A stretch of DNA of 64,000 nucleotides from Sporosarcina ureae (GCF_002082015.1 NZ_CP015109.1:1867501-1931500), one strand, 5' to 3'. Numbered from the stretch's first letter, positions 8,880-17,783 are shown. Notes: generated by a model not told the origin, from the sequence alone. Program-made: numbers and translations.

Positions 8880-9125
8880 ATGGCTACCTATAAAATAATT
8901 AGCTGGATTAATACTCTTTTCACTGTCACTTCCGTTACAACTGTAACTAGATTAAGCATCTTTAATATCACTGTTACACTCCCTACTATCAGAGAAGTTG
9001 TGTTGCTCATACTGACTCAAATTGGCGGAATCGGATTAACGGTATTTGTCGTTCTCATTACTTCTCTCGCTAATCCATACAAAACCATCATTATTCGTAT
9101 GATCAAGTGCAAACAGGTTCATTAG
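8880..9125 (+). pseudogene. Fragment of a KtrB/TrkH-type potassium transporter
   Basis: About 60 codons read NTLFTVTSVTTVTRLSIFNI ... ILTQIGGIGLTVFVVLI. This matches the first pore helix, selectivity-filter loop and second helix of KtrB/TrkH proteins (typically FTATSAVTVTGL ... IQIGGLGFM). Intact members are about 450 residues, and nothing before or after continues the homology. The filter glycine of TVTGL is Arg here, which should abolish K+ selectivity. There is no ribosome site at the first ATG. It is best read as a decaying remnant. Confidence 0.5.
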
Positions 9126-9143
9126 CAGTAATTAATTAGATCG

Positions 9144-9178
9144 AAAACCTATCAGATTTTACTCTGTAGGTTTTTTTA
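9144..9178 (+). terminator. Terminator-like hairpin before the GntR promoter
   Basis: AAAACCTA pairs with TAGGTTTT, followed by a T-run, immediately upstream of the promoter at 9182. It probably insulates the GntR-ABC operon from upstream transcription. Confidence 0.6.
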
Positions 9179-9181
9179 TTG

Positions 9182-9228
9182 TTGACTCAACTGTTATTAC
9201 TGTATATACTGTTTATATACAGTAATAA
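9182..9228 (+). promoter_or_regulatory. Sigma-A promoter overlapped by a 15-bp inverted-repeat operator
   Basis: TTGACT (9182-9187), a 17-bp spacer and TATACT (9205-9210) form a near-ideal promoter. A perfect inverted repeat with 15-nt arms (TTATTACTGTATATA / TATATACAGTAATAA, 5-nt centre, 9194-9228) covers the spacer and -10 box. The next gene is a GntR-family regulator, so autorepression from this operator is the natural inference. Confidence 0.85.
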
Positions 9229-9247
9229 AAAGAAACAGGGTGATGTA

Positions 9248-9619
9248 TTGAATATTGTCATCTCCAATTCGGTGAATCAGCCAATATATCTGCAAATTAA
9301 AAATCAGTTGAAAGAGCAGATTTTATTAGGCGCACTGAAAGAGAAAGAAGCACTGCCTTCCATACGTAAACTAGCGAAGGATTTGCAGATTAGTGTAATC
9401 ACAACGAAAAAGGCTTATGAAGAACTAGAACGGGATGGAATGATCGAGACGTTTCCAGGAAAAGGGTCATTCGTTGCCGCGCAGAATCATGAGCTTTTGA
9501 AAGAAGAACAGTTAAAGAAAATTGAGGAACAGCTGATGAATGTTATTCAAGATGGGCGATCTTTTGACGTAGGACTTGAGGAAATGATTCATATGCTGAC
9601 ATTGCTATATGAGGAGTGA
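9248..9619 (+). CDS. GntR family (YtrA-type) transcriptional regulator, PmtR-like
   Basis: This 123-residue protein has an N-terminal GntR winged helix (QPIYLQIKNQLKEQILLG ... LPSIRKLAKDLQIS ... TTKKAYEELERDGMIETFPGKGSFVA) and a short C-terminal helical tail. That is the YtrA subfamily layout, lacking a large effector domain. The start is TTG at 9248, preceded by AGGGTGAT; upstream codons in the same frame run through the operator. It is the first gene of a GntR-ATPase-permease-ATPase-permease operon, the same order as staphylococcal pmtRABCD. It is expected to repress its own operon through the 15-bp palindrome at 9194-9228. Confidence 0.88.
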   Translation: MNIVISNSVNQPIYLQIKNQLKEQILLGALKEKEALPSIRKLAKDLQISVITTKKAYEELERDGMIETFPGKGSFVAAQNHELLKEEQLKKIEEQLMNVIQDGRSFDVGLEEMIHMLTLLYEE

Positions 9620-9624
9620 AAAGA

Positions 9625-10485
9625 ATGGAAAATATAGTGGAAGTACGAGATCTGACAAAACAGTTTAAGGGCTTTACACTGAGTAATCTCAATTTCGATA
9701 TTAAAAAAGGTTTCATTACCGGCTTCATCGGTACAAATGGTGCTGGAAAAACGACGACGATTCGCTGTTTAATGGATTTAATTCGGGCTGATCGAGGAGA
9801 AATACGTGTGTTTGGTGAGTCTCATAAAAATCACACCGTAGAAATCAAAGAGCGCATCGGCTTCGTTTATGATGCAGATTTCTACTATGAAGACCTGACT
9901 ATCGAGAAAAATAAGCGCATTCTTGCCCCCTTCTATTCAAAGTGGGATGATGAACTATTCTATTCCTATCTAAGAAAGTTTCAATTGAATACAGCACAAC
10001 GCGTAAAGCACTTATCAAAAGGTATGCGAATGAAGTTTTCACTTGCAATGGCTCTTTCCCACCATCCAGATCTTATCATTATGGATGAACCTACAGCCGG
10101 TCTGGATCCAATCGTCCGACGCGAACTACTCGAAATGATGCAAGACCTTATACAGGACGAGGAAAAGGCTATCTTTTTTTCGACACATATCACAACTGAT
10201 TTGGAAAAAATAGCAGATTTCATTGTTTTTATTCATCATGGACAGATTATCTATCAAGGTGAGAAAGACGAATTCACCGAACGTTATGTAGTAGTAAAAG
10301 GCAACGCAGACCAGCTTACTTTGCTCGATGGATTACCGGCAATTGGACTACGCACTACCGACGTTGGTTTTGAATGCTTGGCAGATACTGCTGAGATCCC
10401 TATTGATCGCTTGGCATCATTGCTTATTGAAAAACCGACACTCGAAGATATTATGTATTACACCGGAAGGAGAGGATGCCAATGA
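9625..10485 (+). CDS. ABC transporter ATP-binding protein (PmtA-like)
   Basis: This 286-residue single ABC ATPase has Walker A GTNGAGKTT (36-44), signature LSKGMRMK, Walker B LIIMDEPTAGLDP and the switch His in FFSTHIT. The C-terminal extension of about 70 residues is typical of BcrA/YtrB-type exporter ATPases. ATG at 9625 is preferred because GAGGAG lies 8 nt upstream; a GTG at 9616 overlaps the regulator stop. It partners the next membrane protein, whose start overlaps this stop (ATGA at 10482). The signature is LSKGM rather than LSGGQ, as in other members of this exporter group. Confidence 0.9.
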   Translation: MENIVEVRDLTKQFKGFTLSNLNFDIKKGFITGFIGTNGAGKTTTIRCLMDLIRADRGEIRVFGESHKNHTVEIKERIGFVYDADFYYEDLTIEKNKRILAPFYSKWDDELFYSYLRKFQLNTAQRVKHLSKGMRMKFSLAMALSHHPDLIIMDEPTAGLDPIVRRELLEMMQDLIQDEEKAIFFSTHITTDLEKIADFIVFIHHGQIIYQGEKDEFTERYVVVKGNADQLTLLDGLPAIGLRTTDVGFECLADTAEIPIDRLASLLIEKPTLEDIMYYTGRRGCQ

Positions 10486-11153
10486 ATGCTTTAATCCGAA
10501 AAGATGTATATACACAAAAGACGAGTACTTACCTTATTTCCGCACTGTGGTTTATCATCTTTACAAACTTCTTCACAGACGGTCAACCTGTACGTCATGT
10601 TTTACTCCTAATCTTCGTCGCTTATTTCATAGCCATTTCAACGAGTAGCAAGGCGTTTGAAAAAGAATCGGTCTTATTAAACAGCCTTCCGGTTACAAGA
10701 AAACAATTCGTAGTGGCGAAGTATGCATCTGGTTTCATCTGGTTCGGTCTGTCAACAGTGGCTGTGCTGTTTTATATCTTCTTGTTCGATACATTTGCTC
10801 CATTTCCTACCCGGATGATGACAGTACCTGAATTACTCATAGCACTTGGATTCTTTTACCTCATCCTCTCTCTCTTTTATCCGTTGCAATACAAAGCAGG
10901 CTATGTACTAGCTTCTTCTTTGACAATTGCCTTGCCGTTACTGAGCATGATGTCATTTAGAATCATATTAAATATTATGGAAAATCCCAGAATGGTAGCA
11001 GAACAAAAGTTTTTTCTGCAAACCGCAGAACTCATTACTACCAATCAATGGACAATCGCATTCTCCATTGTACTAGTTAGCGCCTTACTGACGTGGTTAT
11101 CCATTTTATTATCAATACGAATCATAAGCAAAACAGATTTTGACCATAGTTAA
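10482..11153 (+). CDS. ABC-2 type permease (PmtB-like)
   Basis: This 223-residue integral membrane protein has about six predicted helices. It carries the ABC-2 pattern seen in PmtB/YtrC-like subunits: an N-terminal amphipathic start (MNALIRKDVYTQK), then helices and the cytoplasmic segment EKESVLLNSLPVTRKQFVVAKY that contacts the ATPase. The start at 10482 overlaps the preceding stop as ATGA and has GGAAGGAG upstream. It should form an exporter with the 9625 ATPase. An 84-bp gap separates it from the second ATPase-permease pair. Confidence 0.88.
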   Translation: MNALIRKDVYTQKTSTYLISALWFIIFTNFFTDGQPVRHVLLLIFVAYFIAISTSSKAFEKESVLLNSLPVTRKQFVVAKYASGFIWFGLSTVAVLFYIFLFDTFAPFPTRMMTVPELLIALGFFYLILSLFYPLQYKAGYVLASSLTIALPLLSMMSFRIILNIMENPRMVAEQKFFLQTAELITTNQWTIAFSIVLVSALLTWLSILLSIRIISKTDFDHS

Positions 11154-11237
11154 TTTTTTAAAGTTTATAACTTTTGCAAATAAAATTCGTTACTTATTAT
11201 AGGAAAAATCTTTTTAGTTTATGGAAAGAGAGGATGT

Positions 11238-12161
11238 ATGAATATAAAACCCATAGTCGAATTACAAAACCTAACGAAAGTCATCGGCAATAAAAAGATT
11301 ATTGATGATCTTAGTTTATCCTTATACCCCGGGCAGATTACTGGATTCCTCGGACCCAACGGAGCGGGTAAAACTACGACCATTCGCATGATGGTCGGTT
11401 TGATGAAGCGAACAAGCGGTGAGATTCTTATTGACGGAAGACCACTTTCAGAAAACTTTGAGGAGGGTCTGTCAAAAATTGGTGTCATTGTTGAAAACCC
11501 TGAGATGTATAAGTTTATGTCGGGCTATAAAAACCTGTCACATTTCGCACGTATGCAGAGAAATATTAGTAAAGAACGAATCAATGAAGTCGTTAGTCAA
11601 GTAGGATTGGAACAGCGTATTCATGAAAAGGTCTCTACTTACTCCCTAGGTATGCGACAACGTCTTGGCCTAGCACAAGCTTTATTGCATCGTCCCAAAT
11701 TCCTAATCTTAGATGAACCGACAAACGGACTGGATCCTGCAGGCATCCGGGAATTCCGCCAGCATTTGCGCGTCATAGCTGAAACAGATGGAGTCTCGGT
11801 CTTCGTTTCGAGTCACATGCTCTCGGAAATTGAATTAATGTGCGACCGAATTGCTGTCATTCAAAATGGCCGGCTCGTTGATATACGGGATATGTCAGAA
11901 GCTGCGCAATCACATTACTATTTCGAACTGTCACCTGCCGAAAGAGCGCATGATCTGTTGGTTTCCAATGGGTTCACGCCGGAATTATTGCCGGTTGGAT
12001 TGGTACTGCAGGTCGAAAAAGATCAGGTCCCATCCATTGTCCAGCTACTGACAGCCAATGAAATTGAAGTGTTCGCTGCACAACCGCACCGTAAAACATT
12101 AGAGGATCAGTTCCTGGAAATGACGGGAGGCGGACAGATTGCTGAATCTTATACAAAATGA
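11238..12161 (+). CDS. ABC transporter ATP-binding protein (PmtC/BcrA-like)
   Basis: This 307-residue ABC ATPase has Walker A GPNGAGKTT (near 38), signature YSLGMRQRLGLAQAL, Walker B FLILDEPTNGLDP and SSHMLSE. The LGMRQR signature and C-terminal extension are typical of bacitracin/lantibiotic-type exporters (BcrA). It has a clear ribosome site (AGAGAGGATGT). The next permease starts 23 nt before this stop, so the two subunits are translationally coupled. This second pair makes the operon a two-ATPase, two-permease system. Confidence 0.92.
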   Translation: MNIKPIVELQNLTKVIGNKKIIDDLSLSLYPGQITGFLGPNGAGKTTTIRMMVGLMKRTSGEILIDGRPLSENFEEGLSKIGVIVENPEMYKFMSGYKNLSHFARMQRNISKERINEVVSQVGLEQRIHEKVSTYSLGMRQRLGLAQALLHRPKFLILDEPTNGLDPAGIREFRQHLRVIAETDGVSVFVSSHMLSEIELMCDRIAVIQNGRLVDIRDMSEAAQSHYYFELSPAERAHDLLVSNGFTPELLPVGLVLQVEKDQVPSIVQLLTANEIEVFAAQPHRKTLEDQFLEMTGGGQIAESYTK

Positions 12162-13077
12162 ATGGATGAAACTATGGTCTAAAAAAGGTACATGGATTAT
12201 GACAATTTTGCTAATCGCCGCTGTCATCGGTCTTATGGGGTTAACCAAATGGGTAAACGTCCAGAACACTACACAGCCTACCGATTGGAAGTCTAATGCA
12301 CAAGAGCAAATTAGCTATCTACATGAAACTACTCAACTGGATTTACCAGAGACGGAACGCAAACAAAACGAAGAAACTATTAAGATCTTGGAATATCGTT
12401 TAGCAAATGATATCCCACCGCTCGCGGAAGATGGTCGGGAATCTCTGATCATTAATCCTGTAGGGGTTGGTAGCCTCGTCGTACTTCTCACGGTCATTGT
12501 AGCAGCAGGCATCGTAGCTTCCGAATTCACTCAGGGCACAATTAAAATGTTGCTGACACGACCAGTGAGTCGTTGGAAAATCATGACGTCAAAATACATC
12601 ACGGTTCTGTTGTTTGGTGTCCTACTACTGTTAATTGGATTTGCGGTAACTATTATGAGTGCGTACATCCTGTTCCCTTCAGGAGTAGGTCAGGAACTGA
12701 AATGGGACGGTAATGCGATTGTGCCCGTTTCCGTGTGGGGACATGGTTTGTATATGCTGATTCTGTCTTTCGCTAACGTTATCATCACTGCCACTTTCGC
12801 ATTCATGATTGGTAGTGTCTCTCGCTCAAATGGCATGGCAATCGGCCTCTCATTATTTGCTTTCTTTACAGGCAACACCATCGTCCTGTTGCTATCTCAG
12901 TATGAAATTGTGAAGTATATCGTATTCACGCATATGAATCTGACGATGTATGAAACAAATTCCGTATTCGTGGATGGTATCACTATGCCATTCTCACTTG
13001 TAATATTAGCGGTATATTTAGTTGTTTTCTTAGTAGTCAGCTATATCGTGTTTACGAAGCGGGATATTACTGCGTAG
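12139..13077 (+). CDS. ABC-2 type permease (PmtD/BcrB-like)
   Basis: This 312-residue membrane protein has one N-terminal helix (ILLIAAVIGLMGL), a soluble loop of about 80 residues likely outside the membrane, and five more helices ending at IVFTKRDI. The segment EFTQGTIKMLLTRPVSRWKIMTSKY is the coupling element typical of ABC-2 permeases. The start is TTG at 12139 with GGGAGG 8 nt upstream, overlapping the ATPase gene. It is longer than the sister permease at 10482 because of the external loop. The exported substrate is unknown; amphipathic or membrane-active peptides are suggested by operon type only. Confidence 0.9.
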   Translation: MLNLIQNEWMKLWSKKGTWIMTILLIAAVIGLMGLTKWVNVQNTTQPTDWKSNAQEQISYLHETTQLDLPETERKQNEETIKILEYRLANDIPPLAEDGRESLIINPVGVGSLVVLLTVIVAAGIVASEFTQGTIKMLLTRPVSRWKIMTSKYITVLLFGVLLLLIGFAVTIMSAYILFPSGVGQELKWDGNAIVPVSVWGHGLYMLILSFANVIITATFAFMIGSVSRSNGMAIGLSLFAFFTGNTIVLLLSQYEIVKYIVFTHMNLTMYETNSVFVDGITMPFSLVILAVYLVVFLVVSYIVFTKRDITA

Positions 13078-13095
13078 GAACTTTCCTCAGATCAG

Positions 13096-13127
13096 AGGGT
13101 CTGCTTATTTTGAGCAGACCCTTTTTC
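13096..13127 (+). terminator. Terminator of the GntR-ABC operon
   Basis: AGGGTCTGCT pairs with AGCAGACCCT (10 bp, 7-nt loop) and is followed by TTTTT. Confidence 0.9.
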
Positions 13128-13513
13128 GTTCATGGTATGTATAATTTAAAGTTTTTTAGAAATGAGTTATAGGCATAAGAATCCCTAAGCACGTTAGACA
13201 ATTTTATCAGAAGTCACAAATCAATCATTTTCTTTGCCTATCACACTTCACCACACAATGATTCGTGTAATTGTAGAAGTACTACGCTAATTTATTAGTA
13301 CATTTGAAGTAACTATACAAGTTTGTAAGTATATAAACTTTAACAACATAAGGTTTCTCTGAATAAAAGTAATTAATATATAGTAGAAGGACAACCAATA
13401 AAATATCAACAAAGCTTATTAAGACAATCATTTCGGTATTTATATCTATCCCTTTATCAAATATTGAAGTATAGAAACATCTATATTCTTTGAATGCTAT
13501 GAAAATTTTGCTA
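13128..13513. other. AT-rich intergenic region, no gene seen
   Basis: About 385 bp of AT-rich sequence with frequent stops in all frames and no convincing ribosome site. No tRNA, riboswitch or repeat structure was recognised. It separates the ABC operon from the promoter at 13514. Confidence 0.5.
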
Positions 13514-13543
13514 TTGATATTTTTCTATTGTAGATATTATAAT
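13514..13543 (+). promoter_or_regulatory. Candidate sigma-A promoter for the M20-abgT operon
   Basis: TTGATA (13514-13519), an 18-bp spacer and TATAAT (13538-13543), about 55 bp before the ATG at 13598. Its presence supports the shorter start of the peptidase gene. Confidence 0.55.
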
Positions 13544-13597
13544 AATCAAATAGCGACAACGTCGTTAAATTTGCGCAAAGTTAGAGGGGACAATACA

Positions 13598-14782
13598 ATG
13601 CAAAAGAAAACGGTTACAACGATGACTGAAGACATCTTTCCACAGGTAGTTAAATGGAGACGCCATTTACACCAACATCCAGAACTATCATTCGAAGAAT
13701 ACGAAACATCTACGTTTATTGAAGAACAGCTACATACTTTTGAAGGGCTAGAAGTAACGCGACCAACTAAGACAAGTGTGGTGGGACGACTGAAAGGGTT
13801 GGCTGGAGACGGTAAAACCATTGCCATGCGTGCGGATATTGATGCGTTACCAATACATGAAGAGACTGGAATTGATTTTGAATCTAAAACAGAAGGAAAA
13901 ATGCATGCTTGCGGCCATGATGGTCATACTTCTGTTTTGTTGGGCACAGCGAAGATTCTTTCGGAAATGAGGAAATCACTGACAGGTGAATTTATATTTA
14001 TATTTCAGCACGCAGAGGAACTTCCTCCAGGTGGCGCTCAGGAAATGGTTGAGGCGGGTGTTCTAGAAGGCGTGGATTGTATATTAGGCATGCATTTATG
14101 GTCACATGTACCGGTTGGAGAAATTCAAATAACAAAAGGCCCAATGTCTGCTGCTTCCGATATTTTTGATATTACGGTGAAAGGTAAATCAGGTCATGCT
14201 TCACAGCCTGATGGTGCAATTGATGCACTGGCTATTGGCTCCCAAATTGTGTCAAACCTTCAGCAAATTGTATCAAGAGTATTAAGCCCTTTAGATAGCG
14301 CTGTAGTATCTTGCACACGTTTCCATAGCGGAGATGCTTACAATGTAATTCCAGATCAAGCTATTATAGGAGGTTCAGTCCGTACTCTATCCAATGAAGT
14401 AAGAGAACAGATAAAAGTGAACCTTGAAAGAATTAGCAACAGTATCGCGGAAGCACATGGCGCATCTGCTGAATTATCTTATGAATACGGCTACGATCCC
14501 GTTTATAACAATATAGATTTAACGACTGAGGTCCATAAACATTTAACTAATTTCTTTACAGATGAAACCATAGAGGAAGTACCACCGGTGATGGGTGGCG
14601 AAGATTTCTCTGCATTTAGTAACATTATACCGGGCTGTTATATAGGAATCGGTGCTTTAAAAGAAAGAGATGGCATTTTCTATCCTCATCATCATCCACG
14701 CTTTGAAATTAATGAAAAGGCATTAAAAATAGGCATCTCTTACTTTGTTTCAACTGCCACATTTTTAAGTAGCCAAAAATAA
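13598..14782 (+). CDS. M20 family amidohydrolase (N-acyl-amino-acid/aminobenzoyl-glutamate type)
   Basis: This 394-residue M20D amidohydrolase has MRADIDALP (77-85), the metal motif HACGHDGH (103-110), HAEELPPGG (138-146), GMHLWSHVPVG and the terminal HHHPRFEINE. Such enzymes hydrolyse amide bonds of N-acyl amino acids, hippurate or p-aminobenzoyl-glutamate. ATG at 13598 follows AGAGGGGAC; the frame stays open for 36 more codons upstream but crosses the promoter. The AbgT carrier gene starts 11 bp after this stop. A peptidase plus AbgT pair suggests uptake and hydrolysis of aminobenzoyl-glutamate or a similar dipeptide. It is a paralogue of the 4771 gene, but closer to classical aminoacylases. 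Confidence 0.9.
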   Translation: MQKKTVTTMTEDIFPQVVKWRRHLHQHPELSFEEYETSTFIEEQLHTFEGLEVTRPTKTSVVGRLKGLAGDGKTIAMRADIDALPIHEETGIDFESKTEGKMHACGHDGHTSVLLGTAKILSEMRKSLTGEFIFIFQHAEELPPGGAQEMVEAGVLEGVDCILGMHLWSHVPVGEIQITKGPMSAASDIFDITVKGKSGHASQPDGAIDALAIGSQIVSNLQQIVSRVLSPLDSAVVSCTRFHSGDAYNVIPDQAIIGGSVRTLSNEVREQIKVNLERISNSIAEAHGASAELSYEYGYDPVYNNIDLTTEVHKHLTNFFTDETIEEVPPVMGGEDFSAFSNIIPGCYIGIGALKERDGIFYPHHHPRFEINEKALKIGISYFVSTATFLSSQK

Positions 14783-14793
14783 GAGGTGACGAT

Positions 14794-16332
14794 ATGTCGA
14801 AAAAATCCACATCGATAAAAACAAAAAGCTCATTTTTTGACCGTATCCTAAATCGGATCGAAATTGCAGGTAATAAACTACCAGATCCTATTGTGCTATT
14901 CGCCATGATTGCCTTAGCTATCATAATTATCTCAGCATTAGCCTCTTTCTTCAGTGTATCTGCAATCAGTCCAGTAGATGGAGAAGAAATTGTAGCTAAG
15001 AACCTACTCTCCAAGGAAGGCATACTGGAGCAACTTACGGGTATGGTCAAGAATTTCAGTGATTTCCCGCCACTTGGTGCAGTGCTAGTCATTATGCTGG
15101 GCGTAGGACTTGCAGATGAAAGTGGATACTTTAAGACGGTGATGAGAAGAGCTGTACTTTCCACTCCTAAAAAGATTATCATCCCTATGATTATTCTAAT
15201 TGCCATTATTGGTAACGTTGCTGGTGACGCAACACAAGTTGTATTACCTCCTCTCGCAGCAACTATTTTAATGTCATTCGGCTATCACCCATTTGTCGGG
15301 CTAATTGCAGCTTATGCCTCAACACTTGGTGCATTTTCTGCGAACATCTTGATAGGTATGACAGACACACTTGCAGCAGGGTTTACAGAAATCGGTGCCC
15401 AAACTGTTGATCCTAACTTCGTTGGTAACCCTGCAATGAACTATTATTTCACCGCTGTATCGACAGTATTTTTACTCGCTGTCGGAACATGGGTTACTTA
15501 TAAATTCACTATTCCACGTTACGGTGTTTTTGAAGGAGAAATAATCGAAAATGAAGCTATAACACCTCTCGAAAAGAAAGGGCTACGTTGGGCCAATATC
15601 TCGGTAGCAGTTATTGTTGCTATTTTATTGGTTGGTGTCATTCCAGTTAATGGTTGGTTACGGAATGCTGAAACAGGGTCTATTATTCAAGACTCTCCAT
15701 TAATGGCTTCAGTTGTTCCATTAGTTATGATCTTATTTTTAGTGCCAGGTATTTTCTATGGAATCGGTGCTCGTACTATTAGAAGTTCTAAAGACTTTGC
15801 ACAGCAAATTGGACGTGCAATTAGTTCAATGGGACCTTATATCGTTCTCGTTTTCGTTTCCGCTCAAATGCTTGCTTACTTTAATGCAAGTAACTTGGGA
15901 GCAATCCTATCTATTAAAGGCGCCAATCTCTTGGATTCCGCAGGGTTCAAAGGTATTCCTTTATTTGTTTCCTTTATTCTATTTGTAGCAGTAATTAACT
16001 TATTAATCGGTAGTGCTTCAGCAAAATGGGCTATTCTGGCGCCTATCTTCGTGCCGATGTTCATGTATTTGGATTACCACCCAGCGTTTACTCAAATGAT
16101 GTATCGAATTGGTGACTCTATTACGAACCCGATTACACCCATGTTCCCGTATTTAGTGCTCATCTTAGCATTTGCTCAGAAATTTGATAAAAAAGCTGGG
16201 CTGGGTACATTAATTGCAGGACTGTTCCCATACTCCGTATTCTACGGTATCTTCTGGATCATCTTGTTGACTGTATGGTACTTGCTTGGTATACCGGTAG
16301 GGCCAGATGCACCTATTTTCTTAAGTAAATAA
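14794..16332 (+). CDS. abgT: AbgT family transporter
   Basis: This 512-residue membrane protein has about 12 helices and AbgT landmarks: the N-terminal GNKLPDPIVLFAMIALAI, LGVGLADESGYFKT, IGNVAGDATQVVLPPLAA and the C-terminal SASAKWAILAPIFVPM followed by RIGDSITNPITPMFPY. E. coli AbgT imports p-aminobenzoyl-glutamate; some family members export sulfonamides. The start has AGAGGTGACGAT upstream and lies 11 bp after the amidohydrolase stop, so the two form an operon. An import-and-cleave role is the simplest reading. Confidence 0.92.
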   Translation: MSKKSTSIKTKSSFFDRILNRIEIAGNKLPDPIVLFAMIALAIIIISALASFFSVSAISPVDGEEIVAKNLLSKEGILEQLTGMVKNFSDFPPLGAVLVIMLGVGLADESGYFKTVMRRAVLSTPKKIIIPMIILIAIIGNVAGDATQVVLPPLAATILMSFGYHPFVGLIAAYASTLGAFSANILIGMTDTLAAGFTEIGAQTVDPNFVGNPAMNYYFTAVSTVFLLAVGTWVTYKFTIPRYGVFEGEIIENEAITPLEKKGLRWANISVAVIVAILLVGVIPVNGWLRNAETGSIIQDSPLMASVVPLVMILFLVPGIFYGIGARTIRSSKDFAQQIGRAISSMGPYIVLVFVSAQMLAYFNASNLGAILSIKGANLLDSAGFKGIPLFVSFILFVAVINLLIGSASAKWAILAPIFVPMFMYLDYHPAFTQMMYRIGDSITNPITPMFPYLVLILAFAQKFDKKAGLGTLIAGLFPYSVFYGIFWIILLTVWYLLGIPVGPDAPIFLSK

Positions 16333-16340
16333 ACATCAAA

Positions 16341-16376
16341 GAGTCTCTTAATTTTAAATTAAGAGACCCTTTTTTA
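16341..16376 (+). terminator. Terminator of the M20-abgT operon
   Basis: GTCTCTTAATTT pairs with AAATTAAGAGAC and is followed by CCTTTTTT. Confidence 0.9.
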
Positions 16377-16418
16377 AATATGAGCAACTCGTATCGATTT
16401 ATTCCCGCTTTTTAAAAG

Positions 16419-16449
16419 TTGACGGTATATCTATTCACTTTGCTATACT
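16419..16449 (+). promoter_or_regulatory. Candidate extended -10 promoter of the regulator gene
   Basis: TTGACG (16419-16424) and TATACT (16444-16449) are 19 bp apart, slightly long. The -10 box is preceded by TGC, an extended -10 element that can compensate. Confidence 0.5.
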
Positions 16450-16483
16450 GTTATAAATATATACTTTAGATAGGTGATATAAA

Positions 16484-17782
16484 ATGTTTAAAGTGGCTAT
16501 TATTGGTCCGCTTGTTTCTGTCAAACGCATAGAGAATGAAACTGATGATTTTACTTCGCGACTATCGTTTACTCCGTACATTTATGAATCGGCAATCGAA
16601 ACTATTGATATCGTCAAAACACAGTACGATACATATGATTACTTCTTATTCTCCGGTCCTATCCCTTATGAGTTGGCTCTGCGTACAGGATTAGACCCTT
16701 GCAAGTTCTTCTCAATAGTGTTATTGGAGACAGGATTTTACAAAGCACTGCTCAATTTGACAAATCAAGTCCGAAAACCCATTGAGCGCTTAAGTATCGA
16801 TATTGTCAACACTTCCAATGTAGTCGATGTGTCATTGAGCCAATTGAATGTCCCTGTAAAAAATGTCTTTGTAAAGACCTTTGATGCAGCCATAGACTAC
16901 TGGTCTTTATACGAGCACCATGTACAGCTGTGGGAAGAGAACAAGGTAGAAGCAGTGTTGACATGTTATCCTGACATTATGGTTGCATTACAAGAAAAAG
17001 GCATACCAACAGATTGGATCAGCACAACCAAGCTTGCTACGCGGCATGCACTGGAAACCATAGATAACCATGCGGAAATTTCTTTTTTAAAACGATCGCA
17101 AATTGGGGTATGTATAATTCATATTGACAATTTACTTTACGAAGATCCATCCAAACTCTCTTATGATATCCAATTTACAACACTGAAAATGAATGAAGAA
17201 CTGTTGTTGCTGAGTCGTGAAATGAATGGTTCCTTTGTTAATTTTCGTGAGGGACAGTATATGATATTTAGTTCACGTGGAGAAATTATTGATACATTCT
17301 CTGTATTGCTAGATACCATTGAAAGATTGGAGCATACATGGAGCAGGGAAATTAATAGCGGTATAGGATTTGGCGATTCTGCTATTAAAGCTGAGATGCA
17401 TGCACGGAAGGCTCTACAACTTACACAAAGGGATCCTGATACAATCATCCTAATTGATCACGAAGGCAAAGTACTCGATTTGCCTAGCGAGTATCATGAA
17501 AAAAACTCGGTGTATCATGAAAAGAATTTGCTCAATCGCTTGAACGAAGAGCATATCAACATTTCACTATTTGATAAAGTACGTGAAGTAATTCGAAGGA
17601 AGAAGTGGTCGACATTCACTGCAAAAGAATTGGCCTTCGAACTGAAAATGAGTGACCGCAATGCTCAGCGAACACTTCTATTATTGACCACTGCAGGTAT
17701 AATGCAACAACAAGGTGAGGAAAAAGCTATTTCTAAAGGAAGACCGAGTAAGTTATACAAGCTAGATGATACATTTTTATAA
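16484..17782 (+). CDS. Putative transcriptional regulator: sensor-like N-terminus plus C-terminal HTH
   Basis: This 432-residue protein starts MFKVAIIGPLVSVKRI with an alpha/beta N-terminal region reminiscent of PrpR-N-type effector domains. A nucleotide-cyclase-like middle segment follows (IGVCIIHIDNLLYEDPSKLSYD ... INSGIGFGDSAIKAEMHARKALQLT), then a C-terminal winged helix (TAKELAFELKMSDRNAQRTLLLLTTAGIM ... GRPSKLYKL). The catalytic residues of a true cyclase are not evident. It has its own promoter and terminator just downstream of the amidohydrolase-abgT pair, so control of that operon is a reasonable guess. The exact family is not firmly recognised. Confidence 0.65.
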   Translation: MFKVAIIGPLVSVKRIENETDDFTSRLSFTPYIYESAIETIDIVKTQYDTYDYFLFSGPIPYELALRTGLDPCKFFSIVLLETGFYKALLNLTNQVRKPIERLSIDIVNTSNVVDVSLSQLNVPVKNVFVKTFDAAIDYWSLYEHHVQLWEENKVEAVLTCYPDIMVALQEKGIPTDWISTTKLATRHALETIDNHAEISFLKRSQIGVCIIHIDNLLYEDPSKLSYDIQFTTLKMNEELLLLSREMNGSFVNFREGQYMIFSSRGEIIDTFSVLLDTIERLEHTWSREINSGIGFGDSAIKAEMHARKALQLTQRDPDTIILIDHEGKVLDLPSEYHEKNSVYHEKNLLNRLNEEHINISLFDKVREVIRRKKWSTFTAKELAFELKMSDRNAQRTLLLLTTAGIMQQQGEEKAISKGRPSKLYKLDDTFL

Positions 17783-17783
17783 T

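Noticed and set aside
17270..17287. CACGTG inside the regulator gene as a third parS site
   Set aside because: The flanks differ from the parS consensus at about four positions and it lies within coding sequence.
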